Below, piece by piece: positions 33,977-45,748 of a stretch of DNA of 64,000 nucleotides (position 1 is its first letter; every line of letters begins with the position of its first letter). The stretch lies in contig RBKR01000004.1 of assembly GCA_004835665.1 (NCBI GenBank), positions 1,240,001 to 1,304,000 of the forward strand. Direction: 5' to 3'. Source of the DNA: Phoma sp. XZ068. Taxonomy: Eukaryota > Ascomycota > Dothideomycetes > Pleosporales > Didymellaceae. Under the pieces are notes generated by a model that saw nothing but the letters and a program-made list of their open reading frames with translations, was not told where the DNA came from and ran no database searches. Both the position numbers and the translations under genes were made by a program.

Positions 33977-35572
33977 CTACTTACTCGCGAACGCACATGT
34001 ACCCAAGTCTCTCTTCTCCGCTGGAAGATGCGGCGAAATATCAAAATCGAAGATGTCCATCGGAAGACCCATCGTAGTGCATGCGTTGGGAATGTCCACA
34101 ATACCTGCCACATGGCCCTGAACCGGAGCGCAAGACAGCAAAAGGTATATCTGGTAGTCATTGTACCCTGTAATCAACGTTAGCTTTTGAAGAGCTCCAG
34201 TATCACATTTGAGAAAGAGATGAAGGGATCAAACTCACCATACCGCCTCAAATACTCGATCACTCTCAGACTCGTCTGTCGATACGCAATCGTCGTGTCA
34301 AGGTAATGTTGCTTGCCATGCTCATCAACCGAGAAACCTTCAAAGTAAATATACCTTCCGGGCCCGAATTGAGGCTCCACAGGTCCGGGGATGTAGATAG
34401 GGCTCTTCATGTCCAACTGCTTCACACCGCCCTTCATGACGGAGAACTTGATCGTGATCACACCGGCCATTTCAATTGCACCACAGAACGAGATCTCTCC
34501 TGCTACGTGTTAGCTCCAATCAACTTAGGTTCGCTGGGTACTCACCATCGCCCTGCGAAAAGTGCAAATCGCCAACACTAAACTTCGCCCCCTTGACATG
34601 AACAGGCAGGAACACCTTCGACCCACGACTCAGATTCTTGATATCGCAATTCCCCCCATGCTCCGGGCGTCCTGGAATCGTCCTCGCGCCCTCTTTCCCT
34701 ACCTTCTCCTTCAAGTCCTTATCAGCAGATCCCGCATGCACGTTTCTAGGCTGCGGGGGCTCGGCGACGACGCGGTTGTGCGTGTGTGCGCAAGCTTCGA
34801 TGAGCTCGCCTTCGCGCTTGTTCCAGAGCGCAAGGATGTCGGCCGAGGGTGCGCAGCCTAGGATTCCGGGGTGGATGAGCCCGGCAAAGCGGACACCGGG
34901 AATGTGGCGGCTGGAGCAGAATATGCCTTCGAAGTCCCAGATGGCTTTTGCTCTGGATAGGGTTAGTAAGTGTTGAGGCAGAGACAGTGCTTGTCATGTG
35001 GTTGAAAGGGAAGATTGCTCCTAAGGATCTGACAAGAGTTGAGCATGGAAGCAAAGAGGGCTAACTCACGGTTCAGGATAGATCTCATCCAGGAACCCGC
35101 CCCCATTTTCTTTCGCAAACACTCCCGTGAAGCCCCATGGTTGGTGGTCCAGAGGCTGAACATCCTGAATCTCCAACACCAGGACATCTCCCGGCTCCGC
35201 TGTTTCGATGTCGAAAGGTCCAGTCAGGTAGTGGATCTTGGTAAGGTCAACATCGCGCATGTCATCAGCGCTGTCGTTGTTGCCAATCTGTCCGCCGGTC
35301 CAGTCGACGCATTCGATTTTAACGACTTCATTGTTCTTAATCGTGCCAATGGAAGGGACTGCTATGTGTAAGTGCAAGGATTAACGCGGTGAAGGGTCAT
35401 TTACTGTCAGGGTGCCAGCGGTTCTGGGGAGTTGTTAGTACACCAATTGAAGACGCTATACAGAGGAAGACGCGAGCGAAACATGGCAATAGCATACATG
35501 TAGGACATTCTGCTCGGCTGCTGGTGTGTCCAGGTCAACCTTTGCAGCATATCTGAGACCTTCTTTGCCCAT
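33977..35572 (-). CDS. Formamidase (FmdA/AmdA family)
   Basis: Six exons (35498-35572, 35405-35423, 35070-35361, 34546-34952, 34239-34499, 33977-34167) encode 414 residues, the normal length for fungal formamidases (about 411). These cytosolic enzymes hydrolyse formamide to formate and ammonia, serving nitrogen use and sometimes the cyanide-detoxification route. Landmarks are MGKEGLRYAAKVDLD, NRWHPD (on a 19-nt exon), GTIKNNEVVKIECVDWTGGQ, DHQPWGFTGVFAKENGGGF, HPGILGCAPSADILA, RPEHGGNCDIKNL, KVFLPVHVKGAKFSVGDLHF, and the C-terminal LLLSCAPVQGHVAGIVDIPN. A GTAAGT-like string overlaps the last codons, so an additional 3' intron cannot be excluded, but the TAG at 33977 gives a family-like ending. 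GATA-type sites lie upstream, fitting nitrogen control. Confidence 0.94.
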
Positions 35573-36122
35573 CCTGAAGATTCGAGGAGTTCCGTATTTA
35601 GATCTTGGGACGGTGAAGAAATCAGTCGGTGTAGTGAGAGGAGAAACAAGCCAAATTCACATTCCAATGAAGCAAGAGGGGGATTAACGGATATAGCTGC
35701 GGCGGACGCGGGGTACATTTGTCAATTGCTATCTCGTCCAGGTCCACTGCAGCATCCGTTCCGGTCGACAAGCCGCCGAACCTGGGCGGCTCAGCTGTTC
35801 TATGTACAAGGAGCTTGATAAGCTTGGTGATAGCTGATAGGGAGTGTTTACGTATCGTCGGATACAGTAGCTGGACAGAGCTACCGTTTTGAGTGAGGAG
35901 CTTGCCCCGCAGTGGAGTCGGCGGGGTCAAGCCACTCCCTTTTTATTCCCATGCCATCATCATGCAGCGGACCGAAGGGTTCAATAGCTCGGTCGCTTGT
36001 CGAAGCGACTTCCAGGTGTGCTTTGGGTGCGGCAGTTGGTCACCGCACTTTTATCATTGGACAGCTACTTGCGGCGCGCTTGGTGTATCTGGCAGCTTCC
36101 TGTTTGGTAAGAGTCGACCTCT
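35573..36122. other. Formamidase promoter region
   Basis: 550 bp upstream of the formamidase ATG and downstream of the UsgS-like stop. Contains the GATA motifs listed separately; no gene. Confidence 0.5.
35828..35840. promoter_or_regulatory. Paired GATA motifs (possible AreA/NIT2 sites)
   Basis: Two TGATAG motifs (35828-35833 and 35835-35840) sit side by side about 256 bp upstream of the formamidase ATG; a third, AGATAG on the minus strand, is at 35730-35735. AreA/NIT2 factors bind HGATAR, preferably in pairs, and formamidases are commonly under nitrogen control. Single GATA motifs are frequent by chance. Confidence 0.4.
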
Positions 36123-37558
36123 TTAGCTGAATGTCTTCCGTGGTGTTTGTCGAACCTCAGACTTGGAACCTGGTTTGTGCATGCTGATATTGTAAGCATC
36201 CATGTGCTGCCATGGCAGCTCCAGAAATTCGTGCTTGTTCTTCCAGTGAAGAGATTCTTCCTTGAACTTTTCAGCCTCGTTCGGGGGTAGAGGAGGCTCA
36301 GTAATCTTGGTGATCAAGTAGGCTGTCGATGCTTCAGCCAAGCCATAGATCAGGACACCAACAAGCGGGATCTTGACGAAGATGTAGAAGCCCAGTCCAA
36401 AACCGAAAAGGACACCAGCGCGATCCTTGAACCAGAGCTTCTTCTGCTCCTTGTTGTAGCGAACGCGTGCAAAGTATGGCTCGAGCTACAAAATATAGTT
36501 AGTGCTGCAGATGAGTCTATGGGCGCATGGCATACCAGTTCACGCATAAGCGTGCGGGACGAGAAATAGGCCTGTAGGAAAGAGACAAGATATCTTCGTG
36601 GCAACAAAAGAGAGCCTGCAAAGATGGCGACTGCAGGCTGAGGCCCTACTGCCTTGTTGAAGGTGTAGAAACTGGCAGCGGGCAGGACAAACTTGCCCAC
36701 GTAAGGTACATATGACAATGCCAACACAGCCAACGAGATGCCAGCCTTTCGGCCTTGTTTGACGGCCATCAATATGACGGTGTCTTTTATAGATTTCTTC
36801 TTTTCGTTTGGGTCTTTCGGCGCATGGGTCGGATATTGTTTCAGGTTCTCGGCATACATGGCGCGAAGGTTGTGCGGGTCTTCAGACTTGTGCTTCTGCA
36901 CATAGGTGTGGTCAACCCATTGAAGGGAGTCCATAAACCTGGTCCAGTCATGAGGCTGAGAAATCATAGTACAAGTAGTTACTTACATCCGATCCAGGGT
37001 GGGCGTGATGTAGCGCATCATAGTCATGAGAAAGAAGGGCACTTGGAGAACTGTATGCTCAAGGAAGTGCAGTCCATCTACCACGCTCTCGTCCCAGGTG
37101 ACATTGTTCATGTCGACGAAGAGGGAGATGATCCATAGTAACACCCTCACACCGACAATCTAGAGCAGCTCTGTCAGCGGCCATAAGTGGTGGATGCATA
37201 AAGAAAAAGGTAATGAGAAGAGTTATGGTTATGGTCCACATAAGAAGCGTGACATCAGGTGCCTGGCCTGTTGATGGGCACGCGCTTGACTGTTTCCATT
37301 TGGGTCCTCAAACAAGAGTCGAAGAGGGGTAGACGTACAGGTATGGACACAAGGATTCGAATGGCAACCCCAGCAGCTACAGCGAGTGCTGCTTGGCGGT
37401 AGTGGTCTGATGTGAATAGACCTGGATTTTGGAGGGCACGATTTACTATGAGCACATGTCAATATTGCTAGCAACACAGCTGCCTGCGAGCATTTCATAC
37501 CTCCAACTAGCGTCAGCTGAGTGCCACGCAGGATGGCGTTGGGATCGAAGTTTGACAT
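36123..37558 (-). CDS. Multi-pass membrane protein, UsgS-like
   Basis: Five exons (37501-37558, 37339-37445, 36987-37159, 36536-36938, 36123-36485) encode 367 residues. Several hydrophobic stretches suggest four to six membrane spans: ALAVAAGVAIRILVSIPIVG and VRVLLWIISLFVDMN, HTVLQVPFFLMTMM, then AGISLAVLALSYVPYVG and FVLPAASFY, and finally GVLFGFGLGFYIFVKIPLVG. Loops such as NNVTWDESVVDGLHF and QWVDHTYVQKH are conserved-looking. The architecture resembles the EI24-like fungal proteins often named transmembrane protein UsgS; I recall that name rather than verify it, and no biochemical role is established. It is divergent from INP1, with 475 bp between start codons. All four introns are canonical, and the frame is continuous. 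Confidence 0.85.
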
Positions 37559-38033
37559 CTTATTGATGCAGCGTCTCAGCGAGTTGATGTTGCCGGTGAG
37601 GACAGCAAACTCTTTCTGACAGCGCGCAGTATGCGAACTGGTGGAGCTGCAACCTAATGACGTACCCGTGGCTTCCGTGGTCGCAGTCAGCCAGGGTCCG
37701 CGCGCGTACTACAGCTACGGGGCTGCAGTTTGACTGTTGACCACAGAAACGATTAACGCGTTGTTTGTGTCCATCTGCAGCTGCAAGGAGCTCCGCAACG
37801 GTGATCACCTGAGTGGAACCCTCAATCTCTGTGCTTGACTTCTGAAGCGCTGTGGATCCCGTGAAACTCGACTCGCGCCAAGTGTTCGAAGGGCAAGGCA
37901 CGCCAGATCTCAGCCTCCGCCGGACGATAACACGACGGCACAACACGTACGACGACTGCAACGCCGTTTGTGCTCTGCGAACGACACGTAGCACTACACA
38001 CCCGAACTCGAAATGCACGCATGAGCAACCACC
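37559..38033. other. UsgS-like/INP1 divergent promoter
   Basis: 475 bp between divergent start codons; no gene within it. Confidence 0.5.
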
Positions 38034-39837
38034 ATGTCCTCCCCGCTGGCTCCCTCGAGAACTCCAGAACATGCGCCGCCCCCACTGCACAATGGACGCC
38101 GCTCATTCACGGTACCTGCTCGACTGAGGAGCAGCCCGGCACCGGCCCCAGCTTCAACAAATAGTGCGGATGGTATAGAAACGCTGGTCGTCTGTCCGCA
38201 CTCAAGGATCGTGTCCTTTACAGCCACAGGCACCTCCGCTGCGAGCGGTGATTCCCATATTGCTTGGAATACACCGACGGAGCGCACACTCGCCGTTGGT
38301 ATGTCATATACGTCAATTTGAATGTTGCCCTGAATAACACGACTTCACAGGTGTCCTGCGCATTTACCGCGTGACCGCATCCAATGTGTCCTTCCTCAAC
38401 TCCGGCAACCTCCTTCACACAATCTTTCCTCGATCACAATGCTGGTGTGTGGACGGACAGTCTGTGTTCGTACTTAGGATAAGGCAAGACTCGTACTATC
38501 GCATGGAACTGCCGTACGAGACCGACGACGACAAGGCCAAGATCGAACAGTTCAAGGCAGTGCTTGGCCAAGTCTTGCAGTACGAGAAGACGCAGTGTCC
38601 ATTTACACGAAGCTTTGAAGTTGATCTTCCTGAGCGCCCGACAACGCCACCACGCAAACGGCTGACAAGGAGACCAACACAGAAAGCGAAGAAGTGGACT
38701 TTTGACAAGACATGGATGCCGGAGGACGGACCACGACCTTCTACACCTGTGCTGGAAGGCTCTGATTCTGCGAATACGTCTTCATATGAAGAGGACGATC
38801 GGTCCAGCATTCACACCGACGCGAGTGATGTACCTGTCCCTGAAACACCTGGATCTGTTTTCGAGAACACACCACCCCCCAAAGTGGTACGAAGGCTGTC
38901 AGTAGCAGAACGCGCGCAAATATTCCAAAGTCCTCGGTCAGTTACAGCGCCGATGATTTCAGCTAGAGGGAGATCAGCTTCAACAGCATCGTCGATGGGC
39001 TGCATTCCCGAGACCTTGAAGGAGGATGATAAGGAGAAAGAGACGGACAGCCGCGCTAAGCCAGCGATACTGGAACGTAAAACGTCCACAGACGCTGCTA
39101 GCCTCTTGTCAAGCGCGGACTCCTTCTACTCACTGCACACGACACGCCGAACCCCTTCACCACCTTTCATGGACGCTGAAGCTGAAATCCTCAACCCGTG
39201 GGCGGACACCCTACAGAAGCATGACAGTATGAGAGGACGCACCAGACATCGTCGTGACGTTTCAGAACTCACTGTACGAGCTACGTCCGCAGATCATGTT
39301 GAAAAATCTGCACCTGTGACACCTATCGTGCCCCTTCTGCCTATCACAACGCCGACAATCGATATACGCCCCTCATCTGCACCTCACACCCCTCCACTTG
39401 TGAGTGATTCCGACGAAGATAGTCTTGGATTACCATCATTGGATGTGCCCACTCCACCAGACATGATTCGTATGAGGAAGCTAACAGGCGCTTCCCCACG
39501 AAGAGCATTTTCTCCAATGCCGCATCCACAGAACTTGTGCTTCCCCACCAAGCACAAGCCAAATCAGAAATTCACAACCGCTTTAGTCCGCAAGACTTGC
39601 GAGATCGTTCTTGGTCCGCCTCAACATCTTGTATCGCTCATGCTGCGCATTGCAGCAAGCATCTCTAATGGCTTCGGCTTTTCTACTTATCGTGTCCGAC
39701 GTACAAAGAATATTCCAGGCTCATGGGAGTCCAGTGGTGAGGAGGACGAGTTCGAGGAAGATGACTTCGGCATTCCTCTCAGCAACCTGGGGGAGCCGGC
39801 GACACGCAGGACAGGGTATCCTGGTGAGCTGGATTGA
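38034..39837 (+). CDS. INP1: Inheritance of peroxisomes protein Inp1
   Basis: Two exons (38034-38298, 38351-39837) give 583 residues. Inp1 is a peripheral peroxisomal protein that tethers peroxisomes to the cell cortex through Pex3, so that some stay in the mother cell or compartment. The conserved Inp1 domain spans about residues 45-190: ETLVVCPHSRIVSF, HIAWNTPTERTLAVG, then LRIYRVTASNVSFLNSGNLL, HTIFPRSQCWCVDGQSVFVL and YEKTQCPF. The rest is Ser/Thr/Pro-rich with many SP/TP sites, probably disordered and phosphorylated. A hydrophobic/basic helix near LVRKTCEIVLGPPQHLVSL could be a second peroxisome-contact region; this is inference. The 52-bp intron has a GTATGT donor and an ACAG acceptor, and it falls inside the Inp1 domain. 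Confidence 0.92.
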
Positions 39838-40914
39838 TCTTTACGCATGACCACTTGCATACTCTACGGACGATACCAGGCGTTTTGCATCCCTTTATCA
39901 GCATTTACACGGTTGGGCAATATGACGATTATGGTTCGATTATATATGTATGATTCTGACGGTTACGGAAAGCTACATGATTGTAATATCACAGTATATG
40001 TGAAGGGAGATAGAATTTTCGACTTAGTATGAAGCATGTTGACAATGACCAGGAGAAAGCATGAGTGGTTCACGTAATGATCGTCTAAACGCCAGCCTCA
40101 CTTGTGACCACCTCGTCGGTCAGAGCGTAGTCATAGTCGAGCTAAGAGGTAGAGCCACCACTCACGTGTATCGATCGCACGCGGTCTGTTGACGTGCACA
40201 TGCCCCACTGCTGCGGAGCTTGTGCGCGAGTCAACAGCTACGATGACCTGCAGGCAAAGCCACAACGACTATGGCAAAAATTGTCAAGCGAACTATTGCC
40301 GTTAAGTGCGATTTCATTATGTTTGGCGGGCTTCTTTGTAGATGCCAGACATCGTGCGTTGACTTTCGGGAAGGAGCCGCCGGCTCCAACCCGGCGGTGT
40401 GCAGCTGCACACCACCACAGAACGCTCACTCATCTTCAGCCATAAGCCCTTCAACGCCAGACGGTGATCATGCGTCGCTGAAGCCCGCCAGTTCGTTCAT
40501 GTGGACGAATCTTGTCTTTGTTATTTTCGCTTTTGACCCAGACCTTGATGAGCGGTGCAGGGTACCTCATCCCAGCGTGATGCCAGCCACACTTTTCGTC
40601 CCAGCCAGCTTTTTAACTGACAACCAACTTGATCGTGGCGCCCAATGAGACCCGCACCTTCCAGCAGCTGCACGGTGAGCAAATAGGTCCACTGATGAGT
40701 TTGCATCTTGGAAGTCGCAGTTGTCGGTGGCAGGCAACCCGCCTCTTTGTTTAATAGTCCAGGATGCGCCCATGCGTAGAGGTTTGGCTGAGCTTTCTTG
40801 ATACTGTTTTACGCGCTACACAATCAGCACGAGTATATGATCGACTGCTAGTGCTGCCTCCCGGTTTCCAAAAAGAGCGTAGGGATAAAAAGAGCATAGG
40901 GATTCGGCGACACT
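39838..40914. other. Intergenic, 1.08 kb
   Basis: No supported gene. Contains an 18-bp palindrome at 40396-40413. Short frames on both strands lack any protein character. Confidence 0.5.
40396..40413. repeat. 18-bp perfect palindrome
   Basis: GGTGTGCAGCTGCACACC is self-complementary over 18 bp, centred on CAGCTG (an E-box core). It could be a dimeric factor site or a chance palindrome. Confidence 0.6.
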
Positions 40915-41502
40915 ATGGAAATGCACATGGGTATCAGAACTGTCTGCCGGGCGCCGACAAACTACTACTACGACAAGCCGTTACCGATATTGCCATATAG
41001 CGAAGCTTTTGACGTTGAGATGGAGCTCGTACCCAAGCCGCTTTTCAGCAGACCGACAATATTGCCTCCAGCACGCGCAGCTTACGCAGTCGTGCAACCT
41101 TCATCGCCGATCTACATACCCTCCATTTCCTCAGCAAGCGTACGGCGAACATCCTCTCCCCGATCATCAAGGCGCAGCATATCCTCGTCGAGATCATCGG
41201 TGTCCACATCTATGAGCTCGGCGCCGACGTCACCGTACTGCCAAAGGCGTTCGCTTGAGCTGACCTGCACCTCTCCTTCGACTGTATGGTACACTCCCAT
41301 CTCAACACCAGAGCCTCAACCACAGCGGCCATTGAGAAGGAAAGTGAGCCCCACTCATGAGACGCTAAGGAGCTTGAGAGCGAAGGAGTCGGATGCGTGT
41401 CTGCAGAGGGTTTGCGACGAGCAAGTGTCCGCTTACCTGAGTGGAGCACTATTTCCAAGAGAGAGGATGAAACCTGGGCTGGAGGTGATGGAGGAAGATT
41501 GA
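40915..41502 (+). CDS. Small Ser-rich protein, unknown
   Basis: Single-exon frame of 195 residues from ATG 40915. The N-terminus holds Tyr/Pro-rich text (APTNYYYDKPLPILPYSEAF), the middle ~60 residues are mostly Ser/Arg/Pro, and the C-terminus is more structured (ETLRSLRAKESDACLQRVCD). It looks like a short cytosolic or nuclear disordered protein. No family is recognised. Its codon pattern and good start context suggest a real gene, but introns could extend it. Confidence 0.55.
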   Translation: MEMHMGIRTVCRAPTNYYYDKPLPILPYSEAFDVEMELVPKPLFSRPTILPPARAAYAVVQPSSPIYIPSISSASVRRTSSPRSSRRSISSSRSSVSTSMSSAPTSPYCQRRSLELTCTSPSTVWYTPISTPEPQPQRPLRRKVSPTHETLRSLRAKESDACLQRVCDEQVSAYLSGALFPRERMKPGLEVMEED

Positions 41503-43169
41503 TGTTCTGACGATCACGCGTGAGTATTTGACCTAATACTCTGCAACAGAGACTTTGCTGATGCAGTACAGAGTATGACTTATGACCAACAAACTTTCCT
41601 ACTCTATGACCCTGCTCCTAATGCGGTGGCAGACACGGGCGGCGTTGATTGCGGATCCCTTCACTGCGATACCATATACTTAGGGTAGATTGCTAGTCGC
41701 TTTGGACTGCGGGCCTTTTTCTGTTTTGTTTTTCCGCTTTATACATTCGCTGTGGCCCAATCGCACCGGTGGCCATACTTCTCGCTTTATTGGCTTCAAT
41801 GGTAGGATATCCGGCTGGATAGCAAGTACTCCTCGCAAGCTGTAATCTAATTTATACAATCTTGCCAGACTCTTATCAAATTTGTCATCGTCAAGCATCG
41901 CTCCACTTACCTATTCCTCCGACCCTTGTACCACTTACGGCCCGTCCGTCACGGCCCGTCTTGCACGCATAACTAATCCATTCCGCAGGTTCCTCATCCA
42001 ACACCCATGACCGGGATTTTGTAGTTGTGGATGAATGATAGAGTAAAAATGCTGAGCTCTGAGCGGGATTGGTATGAAGCAAGTGCGAACTTGACGCGAA
42101 AGAAGGGCGCCGGTCACTCGAAGCTGGTGGCATTGACCTCAAAGCGCTAGGTCGCCGTGATGCTATGGTGATGTCGAGTAGAATCGTTGGGGTAAAGATC
42201 AGCCTGACGTTCTTAACGGTTTGTGTTGCTCCGACCGCATTCTGGCCGACGTCCTTCGGTCCTCAATGCGTTTGCCTTGCGTCTCGGACACAGGTGCAGG
42301 ACTGAGACGTTGAGATGGAGCAGCAAGGACAGTCAGTATCGTGGCACCGCATAGCTTCGTGTTTCAATTTCGGCATTACGGTCGGTTTAGATTGAATTTG
42401 CAACCACACCCACAGGCTGGCGCGGACCACAACGCCGTCCTCTGGGTATCGTACCCAGAAGGGGGGGCCCCTCCAGGGTCGATGTCCCAGGTTCCTGCAG
42501 CCACATCCGCTAGCACGCAGTAACCACGAGTCTTGGCGAGGCCATTTTGCATCAATGCCCGTAGCACCCGCGTGATGAGCTGGAGCTCGCTTATGTGCTT
42601 GGAAGGGCTGGCCGTACAGCAGTCACACGGCTGTGAAGACGTCAGGCCTGTCTAAGAATTCCTCAATCACTGTGGGGGCACTTGTGGAGGCAGCCTTTCA
42701 TGCAGCTGGCCGTCAACTGTCTCGTAAGGCACAAGCTAGCGGCTGGTAGCAACAGCATCGAGCCAGTAGGCGACGGTCCGTAGGATCGGATCTGGAAGCA
42801 TGTCGAAGGTGGATCCTTTGCATCCCGGGTCCAGGCAGGGATTGTTGGAGGTGGTGGTCATAGCTGATGTGCGTGGAAACGACCGCGACGAGACATGATG
42901 CCGGTCGTCTCCGTGGTGTGCATAGGCCGGTGAGGCTGCTCTCCTCGCTTTCGTTGCATTCTCCCCCATAGTGGACGCTGGACTGCGAGAGTTGACCGTG
43001 ATGTTGCCATTCAAGATGCTGAGCTGTGGTTTGCACAGCCGAGGCGCCAGGGGATGGGGCAGCGCAAAGCTTGCGCAGCGCCGGACATCCCTCTCACCGC
43101 ACGTTATCTCTTTCACCACAAATCCAATCTAAACGCAGCTGTGCGACCCAATGATTTGCAGCTTGTCCG
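41503..43169. other. Intergenic, 1.67 kb
   Basis: No supported gene. A minus-strand frame ending at 42736 contains a stretch that looks weakly protein-like but has no plausible splice partner. Confidence 0.45.
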
Positions 43170-43620
43170 ATGGATTTCCAATCTAGCCAATATCCGTCCT
43201 CCTTTGCTGGGTTCTCCACCTCTGCCGCCCACCTTGGCCAAACTACGACACATTCCCCGCAGAATCAGTTCTTCAACTCGGATCCACAAGCTCGGTTCGC
43301 GCAATCAAACAACGCGTTCTCCTATGGCGGTCTTCCCAATGGCGGCCAAGGCGCCTCGTTCCCTAACAGCATGCAGAGTGGCGCCATGATGCAGCCTGGA
43401 GCTGCCATGTCCCAGAGCCAGCTTCACCAAGCACGAGGTATGTCAGCACGCGGTATGCAATGACGTCCTGTCACCGCGACGGGCGGCGCGCCTGCCTTTT
43501 GTGACCTTGTGTCGCGGTCGCGCCTTCCCTGACGTGCCCTGACCCGACGTGCCTTGATCTGCTTATCATGCTGACTCTTGTGGAGCAGCGCAATTGCAGC
43601 AACAGCAGCAGCATCAGCAG

Positions 43621-43652
<32 letters not shown>

Positions 43653-44453
43653 GCAGCATAATCCGTATTCGAGCGCGCCCTATTCACAGACGCTGCAGTC
43701 GCCCGCCCACCAGCAGTTCGCCCAGAACCGCCAGACCGCCTCGCCGGCCCTGAGTAACCAAGGCCAGCCGTATGCCACGCCTCAGCCGCAGCAGTCGCCC
43801 ACCACCCTGCCGTCGTCCAACGGTCAGCAGCCCATGAACCTCAACGCGCCCTCACAAGTCAAGAGCGAGCCTGCGCAGGCGCAGACTCCCGTCAAGGCTC
43901 TGCCGCAGTCGCCTGTGTCGCCCGTCACGCCCGCGAAAGCACACGAACGCGTCGCGGTGCTTCTTGAGATCAACAGCATACTCATCAACGAGGCCACCAA
44001 CCTCCAGACCCAAGGCAAGGGAGGCCAGATAGGCGCGCCTGAGGAGGGCAAACCACAGCCATCCAAAGAGTACATCGAGTGAGTTCGACGCGTCACAACC
44101 CCTGCATCCATGCTGACTCCACCAGCTACGTCCGTCGCCTGCAAGCCAACCTCTCGTATCTCGCCCAAAATGCTGAGAAGGTACCAAAGCCTGGGCAGCC
44201 TGTCCAGCCAGGGCCGGCGATCATGTCTGCGCCGGCAACCCACGAAGACCTAGGCAAGCTCTACGTTAAGCTGCAAGGATTGTTCCCCGGCTGGAAGGGC
44301 GGTCAGCCTCCAGCACGGCAGTCACCTGGCGGCCAAAAGCGCATGAGCTCGAGCACATCACAACCACCCAACAGCGCCGGCCTACAGCAGGGCTGGGGCC
44401 AGAACCCCATGCAGATGCAACAACAGCAGCCCAAGATGGAGCATCCGCAATGA
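43170..44453 (+). CDS. Q-rich protein with SSXT/SS18-like motif
   Basis: Three exons (43170-43437, 43589-44078, 44126-44453) give 361 residues. The first ~200 residues are low complexity: Gln, Ser, Ala, Met and a 20-odd residue Gln/His run from near residue 93. A compact helical region (about 205-275) reads AVLLEINSILINEATNLQ...GK, then YIDYVRRLQANLSYLA. This matches the pattern of the SSXT (SNH) domain of human SS18 and plant AN3/GIF, where a LLxEN helix is followed by LHRNLxYLA. Those proteins are co-activators bound to SWI/SNF remodelling complexes. A fungal SWI/SNF-associated role is therefore inference; similar ascomycete proteins have been called glutamine repeat protein 1. The tail is again Q/M-rich. 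Both introns are canonical. Confidence 0.8.
43593..43660 (+). repeat. CAG/CAA/CAT repeat
   Basis: About 68 bp of imperfect CAG repeats with CAA and CAT interruptions, encoding the Gln/His tract right after the first splice acceptor of the SSXT-like gene. Confidence 0.9.
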
Positions 44454-44838
44454 TTGCGCTTCTTCCGGCGCACGACGCGTCATGTATTACTACACTTGTT
44501 GTCGCGGCACACGGGAGCCACACGGCCTGGTGACTTAGACTGATACCGGCAGCAGCCATTTCATACTCAACGGAGGCGTATTGAAAACGACACCCTAAAA
44601 AGGAGCGGACGGGAGTTATTCAGCTGGCTACATCAACTTGAATGTCCGGAGTACGGTGTTTAGCATACAAGGCGGAACAGGCCGCTTTGTGGTATTGATA
44701 GCGGCAGAGCATAGCGCGCTCGATACCTCTCTGTAAATTCAATCAAAATGTGATTGTACTGTCTATTAACATATCATCATGCTCATGGCGTCGTACACAT
44801 ACCATCGTAGTCATGCAATCATCCCAGTACCATACATC
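44454..44838. other. Convergent 3' flanks
   Basis: 385 bp between convergent stop codons; nothing beyond UTR is seen. Confidence 0.5.
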
Positions 44839-45302
44839 TCAATACCGCGTCCGACTAACCTCCCTCCTCACCTCCCTCTCATCAATATACCCCGTACTCC
44901 GCCGTGGCTCGCGAAACTCCAAATCACTCCTCCTCACATCGCTCACGCGCCTCGTCCGACTCACGCTCCGTCTGCTCGCCCGCGGCTCCTCGTAGTACTC
45001 TATCACCCTTGGCTGGGATCTATTGTCGTCAACACCGCTCACAATATAACATACCTCAACACACATAACACAACGCCACACACAGTAACTGAATGTACAG
45101 CAACTGAATGTGAAGACCGAAGAGAGACTCACCGGTGACGACTACGACTGCGCTCCACATACCGCGCTTCATCGCCCGAGCGCCGCCATTCGCGCGGCAG
45201 ACGCATGACGCCGGCGGGTGGGTGAGAGGTGTAGTTCCCCCGTCTGGGAGGCGGGTCCATGACGCCTGGGCCGCGGGTTTCGTATGCGCGCATGATGCAC
45301 AT
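44839..45302 (-). CDS. Small Arg-rich protein, unknown
   Basis: Two exons (45133-45302, 44839-45037) joined by a 95-bp GTGAGT...GAG intron give 122 residues from ATG 45302. The protein is basic and Arg-rich, with RS-like text (VERSRSRHR, RASRRSVSRTRRVSDVRR) and paired charges (YIDEREVRREV), suggesting a disordered, perhaps nucleic-acid-binding protein. The frame is open upstream to a good acceptor at 45317, so a further 5' exon beyond the chosen start is possible. No family is recognised. Confidence 0.5.
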
Positions 45303-45748
45303 TTCGATGGGTTGTAGCTGGAAATCAGTGGTGCTGTTATTCCGCTTGGAGGGTTGGTGCTGGAGAGGTGAGGTTCGATGGGTTAGCGGTGATGTTGGAT
45401 ATGTATGTTTGAGCGATTGCGTCCTGTGTGTTATTCAAGGTATTGGGAGGATCGGCATACAATGCCTTTGTGCTGGTGTTGATTCCATGTCCAGCCTCTG
45501 GGCAAGTTGGCGGGATGACGTACGCCCAGGATGACTCGCGCAAGTGCAAGTCCGCTCGAAGCTCATGGTGGGAAGACGCAATTGCTGGGACGATGAATTG
45601 AGAATGAATTGAGCTTGTCGTTGGATGCAACGACTTTGATGTTTGCGTGGTAGTGGTGCGAACATACATGCACGAGGGTAGATCTTCGCTTGTCCGGCGG
45701 TTCCTGCCAAAGGAAATGCCGAATAGTCTACATATAATACAAGGCGTT
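45303..45748. other. Intergenic, 0.45 kb
   Basis: Upstream flank of the Arg-rich gene and 3' flank of AIM24. May hold a missed 5' exon of the former; none could be fixed. Confidence 0.4.

Noticed and set aside
42713..43119. Minus-strand frame overlapping the SSXT-like promoter
   Set aside because: Only a short part looks protein-like, and no splice sites extend it.
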